Source of the DNA: Alphaproteobacteria bacterium
GTDB lineage: Bacteria; Pseudomonadota; Alphaproteobacteria; RF32; CAG-239
Reading direction: 5' to 3'
DNA: 7,912 nt
NCBI GenBank assembly: GCA_017958895.1
Contig: JAGDBT010000154.1
Location: 1 to 7,912, forward strand
Made by a program: the position numbers and the translations under genes. Shown piece by piece: positions 1-6,383 of this stretch (position 1 is the first letter of the stretch; each line of letters opens with the position of its first letter). Under the pieces are notes generated by a model. The model had not been told where the DNA came from, made no database searches, and saw only the letters and a program-made list of their open reading frames with translations.

Positions 1-711
1 AAAAGAACGATGTCCGCATTCCGCCGCCGCCTCACAAAATTCCGGCTTAAATTCCAACAAATCGGCAAAATTTCCCGTCGCCAAATCCTTGGTTATGCGC
101 TCATCAAACACCGGCCCCTCGGCGGCAAACCCGTACGGACCGTCGGTTGTCAGCTTATGTGATAAATCACCGCTGGCCACAAATACCGTTCGCCGACCCA
201 GTTTTTCCGACACTTCGCGAATCATTTGCCCTAATTGATAATGTTTAAGCAACGATTGACCGGAAAGTCCGATGCGCACCACTTTATAATTTTTCCATAC
301 CTCATCCAAAAAACGCAACGGAATAAGCGAGGCATGGTCCAAAGCGGGATTGCGCTCTCCTTTGGTTCCGCAGGCGAACCCTCTGTCTTCACACATTTTT
401 TCCAAAGTATATACAAATTCCTCGTCATAATCGGCATGTTCCTTAACTTGCGGCGCTCCGAATTACGTAAAATCGCCGTTTGCCCCTTTACCGCCGGCAA
501 TATGAAAATAGTCGCCGTAAATTTCGGAATGCGGCGTGGTTAAAATTATGGTATCCGGCTCAAACGAGGCAACAAATTTCATTGCTTCGCGATAGGAATC
601 TATGGTTTTTTGAATTGTTTTTTCCCGACCGCCTCCGACTTCCGGAAAAATCAACGGCGGATGCGGAACCGCTACGGCGGCAAGTATTGACATTGTGGCA
701 ATAACAGACAT
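1..711 (-). pseudogene. MEMO/LigB-type class III extradiol dioxygenase, interrupted by an in-frame stop; 3' end outside window
   Basis: This is the N-terminal dioxygenase-like domain of the AmmeMemoRadiSam protein A/B family, whose cellular reaction is not established. The 237 visible codons carry the family landmarks: AVPHPP with His17, TTPHSEIYGDYF with His61, NPALDHASLIPL with His126, and VASGDLSHK with His185, followed by DGPYGFAAEGP. Codon 83 (positions 463-465) is TAA, where related proteins read GDFSQFGAP; here the reading is GDFT-stop-FGAP. One C-to-T change of CAA explains it. The frame then stays open with good conservation for 154 codons to the window edge. Start Met1 at 711 is chosen because a strong AAGGAGGT lies four bases upstream. 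In some relatives an AMMECR1 domain follows, and would lie beyond base 1 here. The choices are a recent pseudogene, a sequence error or stop readthrough. Family assignment is firm; functional state is uncertain. Confidence 0.82.
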
Positions 712-715
712 TTTT

Positions 716-723
716 ACCTCCTT
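716..723 (-). promoter_or_regulatory. Strong Shine-Dalgarno of the dioxygenase gene
   Basis: AAGGAGGT on the minus strand, followed by AAAA and the ATG at 711-709. It decides the start, rejecting an in-frame extension 11 codons further upstream. An intact strong ribosome site suggests the gene decayed recently, if it is decayed at all. Confidence 0.85.
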
Positions 724-735
724 GCATTTTTTTAA

Positions 736-763
736 ATAATACAAAAGCAGACCGCATTTGCAA
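736..763 (-). promoter_or_regulatory. Putative sigma-70 promoter of the dioxygenase gene
   Basis: On the minus strand TTGCAA (763-758), 16 bases, then TATTAT (741-736). Transcription would begin near 729, only a few bases before the Shine-Dalgarno, giving a short leader. It lies back to back with the plus-strand promoter at 806-834. Prediction from consensus match only. Confidence 0.5.
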
Positions 764-805
764 GCATATTTTTAAATTGCTGAACCGGCAAGATGGTGTT
801 TTTTC

Positions 806-834
806 TTTACAAAAAGTTTTTTTGGCAATATACT
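806..834 (+). promoter_or_regulatory. Putative sigma-70 promoter of the 889-1482 gene
   Basis: TTTACA (806-811), 17-base spacer, TATACT (829-834). A second TATAAT sits at 851-856 but has no convincing -35 at the right distance. Either would give an AT-rich leader of about 30 to 50 bases before the ATG at 889. Confidence 0.5.
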
Positions 835-888
835 GTTCTCGTGTTTTTTGTATAATTAAAATATTCATTAATCTCAAATATTACAATT

Positions 889-1482
889 ATGAAAAAGGAA
901 ATATTTCCAATTTATGCGGAGGATTTATACAATCCGGACCCGTACAGCATTCCGGGACCTATCGAAATTTTCAGTCGCAGTCTTTATTCTCTTAACTCTA
1001 CCGAGAAAGGCCTGCCGCTTATGGAAGAACTTGTAACTCTGTTGAACACCCATCTGCCGTCTGAGAACAGTCTCTTACGCATAGTCGAAAGCTATGATGT
1101 GGTGGTGGCACAAGATTCTTGTTCTCTGCGCAGAAAAACCCGCGGAAGAAGACAGGCGATACAAAACCTCGGAACCGAAAAGAATCCGGCTTTTTTGTAC
1201 AACAATTACATCTTTGCTTTGGACAGAGAAAGAGGAGGTTTTTTCCGTGTGGAACCGCGACTGGTGTTCAGGACCGAGAAAAATGCCCTTTTGCATGTTA
1301 TCGATGATTTGCTGATTCTTTACACATCCGATGACGGATTTGAAGTTGTCGGCAATTTCAGCGAGTTGAAAAAAGAAAAAGACGGCAGCTATCACTTGCA
1401 TGCTCTGATTTCGGCCAACAGTCTTAAGTACTACGAAATCAATCAGAATTTCAAGTTGAGAGCCATTATTAGAACCGTTTAA
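889..1482 (+). CDS. Uncharacterised 197-aa protein
   Basis: I do not recognise a family. The protein is soluble-looking, with no signal peptide or membrane segment. Its N-terminus is rich in Pro and Tyr (residues 7-25), then comes a helical-looking Leu-rich stretch (43-56) and a strongly basic patch RRKTRGRR at 81-88 that could contact nucleic acid or another polyanion. The C-terminal half looks beta-rich, with alternating hydrophobic and charged residues (YIFALDRERGGFFRVEPRL, then LLILYTSDDGFEVVGNF). The ATG at 889 has no Shine-Dalgarno in the AT-rich leader, so initiation may be weak or leader-dependent; a later Met at codon 45 would remove the conserved-looking N-terminus. It is a single-gene unit, with a promoter at 806-834 and a strong terminator six bases after the stop. 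That tidy organisation and neighbour-like codon use support a real gene. Confidence 0.72.
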   Translation: MKKEIFPIYAEDLYNPDPYSIPGPIEIFSRSLYSLNSTEKGLPLMEELVTLLNTHLPSENSLLRIVESYDVVVAQDSCSLRRKTRGRRQAIQNLGTEKNPAFLYNNYIFALDRERGGFFRVEPRLVFRTEKNALLHVIDDLLILYTSDDGFEVVGNFSELKKEKDGSYHLHALISANSLKYYEINQNFKLRAIIRTV

Positions 1483-1487
1483 TTTTT

Positions 1488-1511
1488 ACCGCCCGTCAGG
1501 GCGGTTTTTTT
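1488..1511 (+). terminator. Rho-independent terminator
   Basis: Perfect seven-base-pair stem ACCGCCC / GGGCGGT around the loop GTCA (1495-1498), followed by a T run to 1511. It begins six bases after the stop of the orphan gene and separates it from the deaminase gene, which therefore needs its own promoter. Confidence 0.92.
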
Positions 1512-1563
1512 ATTGATTTATTAATAAAATTTCCGTACTCTCAAAAAAGAAAGGATAGCTGAT

Positions 1564-2151
1564 ATGTTTAACAAACTCTCACAATTTTTTCATTTCTTCG
1601 GGCGAAAATCAGCTTCTGTTTCCGTAGTTGCCAACCAAACCGTCAACCCTGAAAAACTGGCAGTTGCCCGAAGAATTCTCTTAAAAATGCAAAAACAATT
1701 ACCTGACTATATTGCCAAAGGTTCGGGACCGTTTTTGGCCGCCCTTTATGATGAAAAAGGAAACTTAATTGCCAAAGAAGCTAACCATGTAGTCACCGAC
1801 AATTGCAGTCATAACCATGCTGAAATGAACGTTATTCGGGCAGCCGAGAAAAAATTAAATACTTATGATTTATCCTCATATAATTTGCGCCTTTACGTCA
1901 CTGCCGAGCCTTGCCTTATGTGCTTGGGCGGCATTATGTGGTCGGGCATAAAAGAAGTTTATTACGGCGTGCCTTCTCAATCGGTAGAAAAAATTACCGG
2001 CTTTGATGAGGGATTTAAACCTGATTGGCTTGACGAATTCAAACAACGCGGTATTGTCGTTTACGGCAACATAGAAATTGCCGCCGGCGAAGAAGTGTTG
2101 CAAAATTATGTAAAAGGCAAACACACTATTTACAGACCGCAAAGAAAGTAA
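1564..2151 (+). CDS. Zinc-dependent nucleoside/guanine-type deaminase (cytidine deaminase fold)
   Basis: A cytosolic 195-aa deaminase whose zinc site is complete: NHAEMNVI gives His85 and proton-shuttling Glu87, and AEPCLMCLGG gives Cys117 and Cys120. Family members hydrolyse the exocyclic amine of guanine, cytosine or related bases. The arrangement SGPFLAAL, then HAE, then EPCLMC, then GFDEGF near 146-151 resembles Bacillus-type guanine deaminase more than the tRNA adenosine deaminase TadA, but the substrate cannot be fixed from sequence. The first 28 or so residues (MFNKLSQFFHFFGRKS onward) are an extra segment before the core, hydrophobic and basic, possibly an amphipathic helix. AAGGA at 1551-1555 is eight bases before the ATG. 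A weak promoter candidate is TTGATT (1513-1518), 17 bases, TACTCT (1536-1541). It converges on gpsA with a 10-base gap. Confidence 0.88.
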   Translation: MFNKLSQFFHFFGRKSASVSVVANQTVNPEKLAVARRILLKMQKQLPDYIAKGSGPFLAALYDEKGNLIAKEANHVVTDNCSHNHAEMNVIRAAEKKLNTYDLSSYNLRLYVTAEPCLMCLGGIMWSGIKEVYYGVPSQSVEKITGFDEGFKPDWLDEFKQRGIVVYGNIEIAAGEEVLQNYVKGKHTIYRPQRK

Positions 2152-2161
2152 CGGTATTTTC

Positions 2162-3157
2162 TTAAAAGCCTTCGGCTCTGTATGGTCTGGATAACAGGTC
2201 CTGCATAGCTTTTTCAAGTGAAACGCCCTTAAATAACAGCTGATACACCATCGAGCAAATCGGCATTTCAACTCCCAATTCGCGTGCCCGCATTTCTACC
2301 GCCTTGGCGGTATATATACCTTCTACGGTGCGGGTATTTTCCGTTATCAACTTTTGTGCCGAACCGCAGACTCCGACTTCATAACCGAAGCTGAAATTAC
2401 GTGATTGCGAACAGCTGGCAGTCAGCACCAAATCGCCCAAACCGCACATTCCCATCATGGTTTGCAAATGGCCGTCCAAGGCCTTGGCAAAAACCGTCAT
2501 TTCATGAAAACCGCGGGTAATTAAAGCCGCCCGTGCGCCATCTCCCAAAGCCGCACCTTCCACAATACCCGACGCTATGGCGATTACATTTTTAATGCTT
2601 CCGCCCACTTGCGGTGAAATCATGTCGGTAGTTAAATACGGCCGAAAATAAGCCGTGCCCAACATCTGAGTCAACCGTTCCGCAATATCTCTATCGGCGC
2701 AACCGATTGTTACCGAAGCAATTTTTCTTTTTGCCACATCAATGGCGAAACCCGGACCGGATAAAACCGCAATTTTTGTATCGGGAATTTCCTCGGCGGC
2801 AATTTCCGAAAGCATTTTTCCGGTACTCTGCTCAATACCTTTAGCGCACAGCACCAACACGGTTTCTTTTTTAACATAAGGCTTAATTTGTTTCATTATA
2901 TCGCGTGTCCACTGGGCCGAAACCGTCAGCAACACAACATCCGAAAACTCAAAAATATCCGCTATATTTGAAGTTGCGCTGATTTTATCCGGCAACGGAA
3001 TATCCGGCAAAAAACGTTTATTGAGATGAGCATAATTGATTGATTCCACCACATCATCTTCACGCGCCCAACACAAAACTTCATTTTCGGCTCGTCTGGC
3101 CGTTAATGCCAAAGCCGTGCCCCAAATTCCCGTTCCGATAATTCCGATTTTTCCCAT
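2162..3157 (-). CDS. gpsA: NAD(P)-dependent glycerol-3-phosphate dehydrogenase
   Basis: Reduces dihydroxyacetone phosphate to sn-glycerol 3-phosphate, the backbone precursor of phospholipids, in the cytosol. The 331-aa protein has normal family length. The N-terminal Rossmann fold shows GTGIWG (residues 8-13). CAKGIE (104-109), VLSGPGFAIDVA (131-142), GGSIKNVIAIASGIVEG with catalytic Lys189 (185-201), GARAALITRG (207-216) and GLGDLVLTASCSQSRN (239-254) are in the expected order. The usual SGPSFA is SGPGFA here, a tolerated variant. I start at the ATG at 3157, with GGGAG eight bases upstream, rather than the TTG two codons earlier, which would sit almost on top of that site. It is transcribed alone, with a promoter candidate at 3191-3218. 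No clear terminator follows; a small AGCC-GAA-GGCT hairpin lies at its 3' end. Confidence 0.97.
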   Translation of the reverse strand: MGKIGIIGTGIWGTALALTARRAENEVLCWAREDDVVESINYAHLNKRFLPDIPLPDKISATSNIADIFEFSDVVLLTVSAQWTRDIMKQIKPYVKKETVLVLCAKGIEQSTGKMLSEIAAEEIPDTKIAVLSGPGFAIDVAKRKIASVTIGCADRDIAERLTQMLGTAYFRPYLTTDMISPQVGGSIKNVIAIASGIVEGAALGDGARAALITRGFHEMTVFAKALDGHLQTMMGMCGLGDLVLTASCSQSRNFSFGYEVGVCGSAQKLITENTRTVEGIYTAKAVEMRARELGVEMPICSMVYQLLFKGVSLEKAMQDLLSRPYRAEGF

Positions 3158-3165
3158 CTGCAAAA

Positions 3166-3170
3166 CTCCC
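3166..3170 (-). promoter_or_regulatory. Shine-Dalgarno that fixes the gpsA start
   Basis: GGGAG on the minus strand, eight bases before ATG at 3157 and only two before the alternative TTG at 3163. The spacing favours the ATG. Confidence 0.75.
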
Positions 3171-3190
3171 GTAAATGTTTTATTGAGTGT

Positions 3191-3218
3191 ATTTTAACCG
3201 CCTCGCATCGAATTGCAA
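3191..3218 (-). promoter_or_regulatory. Putative gpsA promoter
   Basis: Minus strand TTGCAA (3218-3213), 16 bases, TAAAAT (3196-3191). Same -35 hexamer and spacer length as the dioxygenase promoter candidate at 736-763. Consensus prediction only. Confidence 0.42.
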
Positions 3219-3267
3219 CATTTTTCACAACCACGGTGTAAAAAGTCCTTTTATCCGGCTTAAATTG

Positions 3268-3342
3268 TTTTACTGTCACTCTCGGGCTATCTTTTTTTAC
3301 TGTCACTCTCGGGCTATCTTTTTTTACTGTCACTCTCGGGCT
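3268..3342. repeat. 27-bp tandem repeat, about 2.8 copies
   Basis: Copies begin at 3268, 3295 and 3322, spaced exactly 27 bases. Each holds TTTTACTGTCACTCTCGGG followed by CT; the first two continue ATCTTT, while the third runs into the palindromic element at 3328-3387. The visible copies are identical through the shared 21 bases, which points to recent slippage or unequal exchange. The unit is in effect the left arm of the adjacent palindromic repeat, copied outward. Because 27 is a multiple of three, spurious open frames on both strands repeat a nine-residue motif (VKKDSPRVT on minus, FYCHSRAIF on plus); I do not consider these genes. Confidence 0.95.
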
Positions 3343-3387
3343 TGTCCCGAGAGTCCATGGATACTCGGAATGAATCCGAGTACGACA
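3328..3387. repeat. Two-hairpin palindromic intergenic repeat (MITE-like or REP-like)
   Basis: The outer ends TGTC (3328-3331) and GACA (3384-3387) are complementary. Inside are two hairpins flanking the palindrome TCCATGGA (3354-3361). Hairpin one: ACTCTCGGG, loop CTTGT, CCCGAGAGT (3332-3354, nine perfect pairs). Hairpin two: TACTCGGA, loop ATGAA, TCCGAGTA (3362-3382, eight perfect pairs). This architecture matches short dispersed palindromes common in alphaproteobacterial genomes. It could be a non-autonomous mobile repeat. It lies between the divergent gpsA and hydrolase genes, upstream of both promoters, so it is unlikely to act as their terminator. Confidence 0.88.
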
Positions 3388-3405
3388 ACACTAAACAAGT
3401 TTTAA

Positions 3406-3434
3406 TATTGAATTTTTGAAAAAATTTTTATACT
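3406..3434 (+). promoter_or_regulatory. Weak putative promoter of the alpha/beta hydrolase gene
   Basis: A good -10 TATACT at 3429-3434 with a poor -35 (TATTGA at 3406-3411, 17-base spacer) in a very AT-rich stretch. Transcription would begin near 3441, just before the ribosome site at 3446. Confidence 0.38.
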
Positions 3435-3445
3435 TTAGAGGAAAC

Positions 3446-3450
3446 AAGGA
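3446..3450 (+). promoter_or_regulatory. Shine-Dalgarno that fixes the hydrolase start
   Basis: AAGGA seven bases before ATG at 3458. It excludes a TTG-initiated 14-codon extension from 3416, which has no ribosome site and would cover the promoter -10. Confidence 0.75.
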
Positions 3451-3457
3451 AATCTTA

Positions 3458-4231
3458 ATGAAAAAATTTATCAAAAATTCTGATGGTCAAAGCCTGTGCG
3501 TGCAAATATTTGAGCCGGACATAAAACAAAAGCAACCCAAATTGGCCGTTATTTGTCACGGCATAACCGGCTATAAAGAACAAGATGTTATCGAACAAAC
3601 AAGCAAAACCTTAATAAATTGCGGTTATACGGTTGTTACCTTTGATTGTCGAAATTCTCGCGGCGAAAGTTTCAACAATTGCTCCTGTGCGACACTTTCT
3701 TCAATGGCTGATGACTTACAAACCGTCATAAGTTGGTTGCAGACTCAAGTTCTTTATATTGAACCTTTTTTGCTGGCCGGCCATTCTCTCGGCGGCTCCG
3801 TAGTTTTGGATTATGCGCAAAAACATACGCAAGTGGTCAGTCATTTGATTTTATTATCAACAATTTTTGATGGTAATGAATTTTTGCAAAACCTGAAAAA
3901 ATATACACCGGAATTTTTGCATCAGCTGAAAAACGGTGGGATTATACGTTCAAGAAATCAAACCGACTGTTTTTTAGATGACAGCTTTTTGCAAAATTTA
4001 AAGACCTATGACTTGTACCAAAATGTACCGGCCCTGAAAATGCCCTTATTAATAATCGGCGGCGACAAAGATACTGCTTCGGATATAAAGAGTAACGAAC
4101 GTTTTTATTCGGCGGTGCAAAGCAAAAAGCAACTCCGTATTTTACCGAATTGCTCGCATATTTATGATGCCGTTCAAAATCAATCCGATTTGAATGACAC
4201 GATAACAAAGTTTCTGACTGCCGACATTTAG
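3458..4231 (+). CDS. Alpha/beta hydrolase (serine hydrolase, esterase/lysophospholipase-like)
   Basis: A 257-aa cytosolic serine hydrolase with the complete fold signature. The oxyanion region is VICHGITGYKEQ (residues 31-42), the nucleophile elbow AGHSLGGS gives Ser110, the acid is Asp205 in IIGGDKDTASD, and the base is His234 in PNCSHIYD. TFDCRNSRGES (61-71) is the usual strand-turn before the elbow. A helical cap lies about 140-190. No signal peptide or membrane segment is present. The substrate cannot be told; family members cleave carboxylic esters, lysophospholipids or acyl peptides. Cys is fairly frequent (residues 14, 33, 55, 64, 75, 77, 171, 232). It starts the plus-strand run after the divergent repeat region. 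The next gene has its own strong promoter 39 bases after this stop, and I see no terminator between them, so readthrough is possible. Confidence 0.93.
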   Translation: MKKFIKNSDGQSLCVQIFEPDIKQKQPKLAVICHGITGYKEQDVIEQTSKTLINCGYTVVTFDCRNSRGESFNNCSCATLSSMADDLQTVISWLQTQVLYIEPFLLAGHSLGGSVVLDYAQKHTQVVSHLILLSTIFDGNEFLQNLKKYTPEFLHQLKNGGIIRSRNQTDCFLDDSFLQNLKTYDLYQNVPALKMPLLIIGGDKDTASDIKSNERFYSAVQSKKQLRILPNCSHIYDAVQNQSDLNDTITKFLTADI

Positions 4232-4270
4232 CCCCTTCTGTTCTCCCTAAAACTTCCGTGCGAAACAGCG

Positions 4271-4299
4271 TTGACAACAAATCCCGAATATTGTATAAT
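4271..4299 (+). promoter_or_regulatory. Perfect-consensus sigma-70 promoter of the M48-like gene
   Basis: TTGACA (4271-4276), exactly 17 bases, TATAAT (4294-4299): both hexamers match the consensus completely. Transcription would start near 4306, leaving a leader of about 23 bases. The ribosome site is poor (only AGG at 4315-4317, 11 bases before the ATG), so strong transcription appears paired with weak translation. Confidence 0.8.
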
Positions 4300-4328
4300 T
4301 CCGCTCGTGTTTTTAGGTTTTATCGTTA

Positions 4329-6227
4329 ATGAACAGAAAATATGAAAAACTAACCGAGTACCTTTATGAGATTCTGCATAAATTGCAAAATCAGAGCAAT
4401 TTTTTGCGCCATAAAGATATTGCCATCTGCCTCAGTAATGAAAAATCTCGAACGGATAATACCAGTTTTGTTTTTGCTGCCGATACCATTGTTGTCGGCT
4501 TAAATCATCTCAAAAAATTTGCGGCGCACAGCGAAGATGCCGTTGCCGCCGTATTAGCGCACGAACTTTCGCACAAAATTTTTCGGCATAAATATTCTTT
4601 CTGCGGCGGCAAAGAAGAAGAAATTTTTGCCGATAATTACGGGCTGATTTTATGTGATAAAGCCGGCTATAACCCGAGCATATCTTTGTGGGACAGACCT
4701 TTATCGCCGGATTTGAATGATACTATTCATCCGCAACATAAAATCAGACAGCTGATTATGAATCGCACTGCCGCAAAATTAAGCAATTCTAACATCGAAT
4801 TTATCCCTTTTCGCGAAGATATTCCCTCAAGAGTTCCTCTTTTGAAAAATCATCGCGCCTTAATAGCAAAAAGAACGAAAAAAACCAAAAAACTGCCGAA
4901 TATACTGCCCTTAAAAACGGATTTGGATGTTTTTTCGGATACTGAACAGGATGATACGAATCTTATCAGTTATCTGCTCTCTTTAAAGAAATTAAATGCG
5001 GAACACTTTTTTTATATACAGCTTTTGGACTTAAGCTCATGTGATTATGACAACGTCGTGGAATTATATAAAAAAGTAAAAAAATCCCGTTCGCTTTCCA
5101 AAGATACGATTTCACTCCAGAAATTGCGCGACGGTCTGATTCAGCACCATTTGCTTATGAATGATAACTCGGAAGGTTTGGCTATTTTAAATGAGTTGGA
5201 TTCTTTATTTATTGCCAAAACCGAAGCCATAAATCTGCCGCAAAAAAGGTTGCTTTCCGCCAGACATTTATTAAACCTCGATCATCGTTGCGCACAAAAA
5301 CCACAGCGGCAGAAAGTCTGTAATATTTTTGCAAACGCCCTGAAAGAGCTTTACGGCACCGATGACGGCTCCGACGCATACGGCATACTCCTTGAAAATC
5401 AATTAAAGCAACTATCGGGAAAAATACATAATGCCGATGTATTGCCTCTTTCACAAACTTTGCAAAACACCTTAAATATCTCGGAAAATCATCGTCATGT
5501 TTTGCAAAATTTTGCTAAAAATAACAGCTTCGAAGTTCAGCAAATCAGGACCGAACTGCTGATAACCGAATGTCTGCTTAACGGGGAGCAAGCCGTACAG
5601 ACGGTTAAATATTTAATCAGCGATAATCTGCCGTCTTTTCAATTTGAGGGAATATACGATGAATCCTCGCCGGAAATTCAATATTCTCTTATTGATGATA
5701 TGATATTGAAAGACATACATGACGATTGGGCAACCATTTCCCCGAACAAAAGAGCTGATATATTTATGTTATTGATGCAAAATATACCTTCGGAAAATGC
5801 CGCACAAAAATTAGACTTGTTTGTTGATAAAAAAGATGAAGAAAGCCTCGGCTTCAAACCTGTTGTAGAGGCTTATTTGGACACTTATCCGCCGGAAAAA
5901 CAAAATGATGTTGTGGCAACTTTGGTTAGCTTAAAAGAGCTTGATAAGCCTTTCGGTTATGAAGAATATTTTAAGACGATTTTGCAAAATTCCGGCATCA
6001 AAGGCAAACGTTGGCACGATAAAATTTATAAAACAAACTTATCCGCTGAAATAGAATCAAGACATCGCAGTTATGAGCCGGTGTATGCCGAGGGCGAAAT
6101 AGTTTATGCCAACCTCGATAAATGGCAAAAAGCCTTATTGCAATCAGCCGACGCAAAATCACGGCAAATTGCCCGACAAATGCAACCCTCTGCCCCACCT
6201 AAATCTGCGGCGAAAACTTATTCTTAA
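4329..6227 (+). CDS. M48-like zinc metallopeptidase domain with a long uncharacterised helical tail
   Basis: A 632-aa protein without signal peptide or membrane segment, so presumably cytosolic. The first 150 residues form a compact zinc-peptidase module: AVLAHELSHKIFRHK with the HExxH motif (His78, Glu79, His82), then EEEIFADNYG with Glu98 the likely third zinc ligand (ExxxD spacing), then HPQHKIRQL at 134-142, which echoes the HPxxxxRI element of M48 peptidases. Typical M48 proteins such as HtpX carry membrane helices; none is seen here. A basic linker follows (AKRTKKTKKLPN, about 180-191). From about 205 to 590 the protein is Leu/Lys/Glu/Asn-rich and looks alpha-helical, possibly a repeat solenoid, with no family I recognise. 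The last 20 residues are Ala/Pro-rich. Substrate and partner are unknown. The gene stands alone and converges on tRNA-Trp. Confidence 0.85.
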   Translation: MNRKYEKLTEYLYEILHKLQNQSNFLRHKDIAICLSNEKSRTDNTSFVFAADTIVVGLNHLKKFAAHSEDAVAAVLAHELSHKIFRHKYSFCGGKEEEIFADNYGLILCDKAGYNPSISLWDRPLSPDLNDTIHPQHKIRQLIMNRTAAKLSNSNIEFIPFREDIPSRVPLLKNHRALIAKRTKKTKKLPNILPLKTDLDVFSDTEQDDTNLISYLLSLKKLNAEHFFYIQLLDLSSCDYDNVVELYKKVKKSRSLSKDTISLQKLRDGLIQHHLLMNDNSEGLAILNELDSLFIAKTEAINLPQKRLLSARHLLNLDHRCAQKPQRQKVCNIFANALKELYGTDDGSDAYGILLENQLKQLSGKIHNADVLPLSQTLQNTLNISENHRHVLQNFAKNNSFEVQQIRTELLITECLLNGEQAVQTVKYLISDNLPSFQFEGIYDESSPEIQYSLIDDMILKDIHDDWATISPNKRADIFMLLMQNIPSENAAQKLDLFVDKKDEESLGFKPVVEAYLDTYPPEKQNDVVATLVSLKELDKPFGYEEYFKTILQNSGIKGKRWHDKIYKTNLSAEIESRHRSYEPVYAEGEIVYANLDKWQKALLQSADAKSRQIARQMQPSAPPKSAAKTYS

Positions 6228-6264
6228 AAAACAAAAAACCGCCCTAAAGGACGGCTTTTGTTTT
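6228..6264. terminator. Shared terminator between the M48-like gene and tRNA-Trp
   Basis: Hairpin at 6239-6254 with A-rich left and T-rich right flanks. Read on the minus strand it is CCGTCC, loop TTTA, GGGCGG, then TTTTTTGTTTTTT: six pairs including a U-G wobble, directly after the tRNA CCA end. Read on the plus strand the same position is a C-A mismatch, followed by CTTTTGTTTTT. It is therefore better built for the tRNA than for the peptidase gene, though it probably serves both. Confidence 0.85.
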
Positions 6265-6340
6265 TGGCAGGGGCAGAACGATTCGAACGCTCGACACTCG
6301 GTTTTGGAGACCGATGCTCTACCAACTGAGCTATACCCCT
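6265..6340 (-). tRNA. tRNA-Trp (anticodon CCA)
   Basis: A complete 76-base cloverleaf on the minus strand. The acceptor stem AGGGGTA pairs with TGCCCCT (one wobble), the D arm is GCTC/GAGC, the anticodon stem TCGGT/ACCGA encloses CTCCAAA with anticodon CCA, the variable loop is GTGTC, and the T arm GAGCG/CGTTC encloses TTCGAAT. The discriminator is G and the CCA end is encoded. In many proteobacteria tRNA-Trp precedes secE-nusG, but here a terminator and a convergent protease gene follow, so it is a solitary unit. tRNA genes are frequent insertion sites for islands, yet I found no second copy of its 3' end within the window. Confidence 0.97.
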
Positions 6341-6354
6341 ATCAAACTGAAATG

Positions 6355-6383
6355 CTTATAAAACATTTCTGCACGCAAATCAA
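6355..6383 (-). promoter_or_regulatory. Putative tRNA-Trp promoter
   Basis: Minus strand TTGATT (6383-6378), 17 bases, TATAAG (6360-6355). The expected start near 6348 leaves a leader of about eight bases before the mature 5' end at 6340, typical of a short tRNA precursor. Confidence 0.6.

Noticed and set aside
463..465. Reassigned TAA codon (TAA read as Gln) for the whole genome
   Set aside because: TAA terminates the other intact genes in this window at the expected family lengths, and CAA is the working Gln codon.
231..543. Overlapping open frames inside the dioxygenase region
   Set aside because: They are other-frame shadows; the conserved protein continues in the original frame past the stop at 463-465, so a frameshift is not needed.
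3268..3387. CRISPR array
   Set aside because: Repeats are directly adjacent with no variable spacers, and there are only three units.
3187..3405. Open frames on both strands across the intergenic repeat, encoding repeated CHSRA-like or VKKDSPR-like peptides
   Set aside because: They exist only because the 27-bp unit is a multiple of three without stops; they have no ribosome sites and overlap hairpins and promoters.
6265..6290. Integrase attachment site at the tRNA-Trp 3' end
   Set aside because: No second copy of the tRNA 3' sequence and no integrase gene is visible in the window; the AT-rich gene also lies on the 5' side of the tRNA.
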